Below are positions 50,288 to 51,347 of a DNA stretch of 51,347 nt, piece after piece. The position numbers and the translations under genes were made by a program. A model generated the notes under the pieces. That model had not been told where the DNA came from. It saw nothing but the letters and a program-made list of their open reading frames with translations, and did not search any database. The DNA is taken from the NCBI GenBank assembly GCA_017935675.1, contig JAGBHE010000012.1, forward strand, positions 1 to 51,347, read 5' to 3'. This DNA comes from Clostridia bacterium (GTDB lineage Bacteria > Bacillota > Clostridia > UBA1381). Positions within the stretch are counted from its first letter, which is position 1, and each line of letters starts with the position of its first letter.

Positions 50288-50797
50288 TCAGTTTTCTTTA
50301 AAGCCCGTATCCTCTATTAAATCATCTCCGTCGGCAGCGGCTGTTGCAAGCATGTCGCAAAGCTCATTTTCCGCATGTCCGTTATGCCCCCTGACCCATT
50401 CAAACCTTACATCATGTTTCTGCACGGCTTTTAAAAGCCGCTTCCAGAGATCGGCGTTCTTAACCTGCTCCTTTGGCGAGCGCATCCAGTTTTTTTTGAG
50501 CCAGCCGTCTATCCAGTGCTTTTCAAAGGCGTTTACAAGATACTGTGAATCAGAATACAAAACAACGCTGCACGGCTTTTTCAGCGCTTCAAGCGCCGCA
50601 ATTGCAGCCATAATCTCCATGCGGTTATTTGTCGTATACCTGTAGCCCTTTGAAAGCTCCTTCTGATGCACCTTACCGTCCGGCGCCGCAAATCTCAGCA
50701 CTGCTCCGTAGCCTCCGTTTCCGGGATTCCCTCGTGCAGAGCCGTCTGTGAATATAATAACCTTATCGATGCCGTTTTTTTCCCCTGAGTCCTGCAT
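50288..50797 (-). CDS. rnhA: ribonuclease HI
   Basis: Cleaves the RNA strand of RNA-DNA hybrids. The 169-residue protein has the complete D-E-D-D active site: Asp in FTDGSARGNPG (about residue 18), Glu in NNRMEIMAA, Asp in LYSDSQYL and Asp in ENELCDMLA, plus the WVRGHNGH loop. ATG 50797 follows GGAG by 8 nt; a longer in-frame start at 50827 lacks a better site. It is a single gene between the gltX promoter region and a cluster of hairpins. Confidence 0.95.
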   Translation of the reverse strand: MQDSGEKNGIDKVIIFTDGSARGNPGNGGYGAVLRFAAPDGKVHQKELSKGYRYTTNNRMEIMAAIAALEALKKPCSVVLYSDSQYLVNAFEKHWIDGWLKKNWMRSPKEQVKNADLWKRLLKAVQKHDVRFEWVRGHNGHAENELCDMLATAAADGDDLIEDTGFKEN

Positions 50798-50839
50798 AGC
50801 GCCATCTCCTTCTGCTTTGAATTTCATAACCTACGCGCA

Positions 50840-50982
50840 GATGTCCCCCGCCTATACCGGCGGGGGACATCTCAGAATTTCAGTGGGAGTTATAATCTCC
50901 CACTGAAATTCTGAGGAGCTGACGCTTCCTGCGCTTGCTTGCAATCTGTCGCAAGCTCTGCTCCTTGCAAGCAAAGCAGAGC
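50840..50982. repeat. cluster of three perfect hairpins
   Basis: Stem 1 has 13 bp (50840-50852 with 50859-50871). Stem 2 has 19 bp (50871-50889 with 50897-50915) and begins at the base where stem 1 ends. A third set of GCTCTGC/GCAGAGC (50955-50961 with 50976-50982) and GCTTGCAA/TTGCAAGC pairs follows. No T tract follows any stem on either strand, so they are not ordinary terminators. The block lies upstream of rnhA. Confidence 0.75.
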
Positions 50983-50998
50983 ATTGCTCCGATTTAAA

Positions 50999-51043
50999 TG
51001 AAAAAAACTGCATAAAAGCCATAAGTTTAAACTTTTATACAGT
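50999..51043 (-). terminator. terminator of tRNA-Leu
   Basis: A 13-bp stem with one G-T pair (51005-51017 with 51031-51043) is followed on the minus strand by a run of seven T residues, 8 bp after the tRNA end. Confidence 0.85.
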
Positions 51044-51051
51044 TTCAGTCA

Positions 51052-51140
51052 TGGTGCCGATGACCGGGGTCGAACCGGTACGGGAATTTCTTCCCACGGG
51101 ATTTTAAGTCCCGGGCGTCTGCCAGTTCCGCCACATCGGC
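51052..51140 (-). tRNA. tRNA-Leu (anticodon TAA)
   Basis: An 89-nt class II tRNA. The acceptor stem is GCCGATG/CATCGGC, the D arm is GTGGCGGAACTGGCAGACGC-like, the anticodon stem CGGGA/TCCCG closes loop CTTAAAA with anticodon TAA, a long variable arm follows (GTGGGAAGAAATTCCC), and the T arm contains GGTTCGACCCC. The CCA end is encoded. It reads UUA (and UUG by wobble) leucine codons. Confidence 0.95.
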
Positions 51141-51161
51141 GCTTCCTTAACAACGAAAAAT

Positions 51162-51190
51162 ATTATATCATAAAAGAGAATAATTGTCAA
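51162..51190 (-). promoter_or_regulatory. promoter of tRNA-Leu
   Basis: On the minus strand a perfect TTGACA (51185-51190) and a perfect TATAAT (51162-51167) are 17 bp apart, 21 bp before the tRNA. Confidence 0.88.
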
Positions 51191-51347
51191 TACCTTTTTT
51201 CAAATTTTTATCCGCAAATTAACGAGGCTGAAGTGAAAAGTTAAATTCCACTCCCGAGGGGTAGAAGTAGAAATTAGTCTTACACTCAATTCCACTTCAT
51301 TTTACAGTAGATTTTACTCATACACTTGGTGTATAATATTGTTATTC
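51191..51347. other. gene-free window end with short repeats
   Basis: No gene is seen. AATTCCACT occurs twice (about 51244 and 51290), together with GAAGTG/CACTTC pieces in both orientations, as in degenerate intergenic repeats. A TATAAT at 51332-51337 on the plus strand may be the -10 box of a gene beyond the window, without a good -35. Confidence 0.4.

Overview
The window looks like chromosome from a low-to-medium GC anaerobic Firmicute of the class Clostridia. The signs are strong AGGAGG ribosome binding sites, sigma-A promoters with 17-bp spacers, an alpha2-type glycyl-tRNA synthetase, an rpsF-ssb-rpsR operon, an LplB/LplC/DUF3502 sugar ABC transporter with a YesM/YesN two-component system, and many S-layer-homology (SLH) proteins. 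The set of surface SLH carbohydrate-active proteins resembles that of gut pectin specialists such as Monoglobus. That placement is my inference; there is no rRNA gene here to test it.

Layout. 1-4100: a small DUF6514-type gene with a long structured leader, a leftward ecfA1-ecfA2-ecfT module, a gene-poor stretch with palindromic repeats, and tRNA-Gly(CCC). 4200-6134: rpsF-ssb-rpsR behind a consensus promoter and a likely S6:S18 leader, then sfsA. 6131-11179: a small-molecule region with a leftward operon (type I dehydroquinase-like protein, short-chain dehydrogenase, quinone oxidoreductase), a divergent AraC regulator, an aldo/keto reductase and a one-domain EamA transporter. 11234-35795: a leftward block of about 24.5 kb that probably acts as one polysaccharide-utilisation operon. 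36031-38833: the leftward yesN-yesM pair. 39017-51140: leftward housekeeping genes (glyQS, mgtE, wecB, tagO-like, trpS, an aminotransferase, glnS, gltX, rnhA) and tRNA-Leu(TAA).

The 11-35.8 kb block is the most unusual part. Its order of transcription is: two sugar ABC permeases, a secreted propeller-like protein, a right-handed beta-helix protein overlapping it in the -1 frame, an SLH-anchored beta-helix protein, a 1749-residue SLH protein carrying two propeller-like modules, an 882-residue SLH protein of unknown function, the sugar-binding lipoprotein, a second SLH beta-helix protein, a cytoplasmic GH28-like protein and an SGNH esterase. The likely logic is capture and cleavage of a plant-type polysaccharide (pectin is my best guess) at the S-layer, import of oligosaccharides, and de-acetylation and cleavage inside the cell, with control by YesMN.

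Two features deserve attention. First, the propeller and beta-helix reading frames meet at a perfect T-TTT-TTT slippery heptamer, one codon before the upstream stop and followed by a 7-bp hairpin. The downstream frame has no ribosome binding site and no signal peptide, so a -1 frameshift (programmed, or a real or artefactual indel) would give a secreted fusion of about 1497 residues. Second, about 0.75 kb of near-identical DNA is shared by the two propeller genes, which points to recent duplication or gene conversion.
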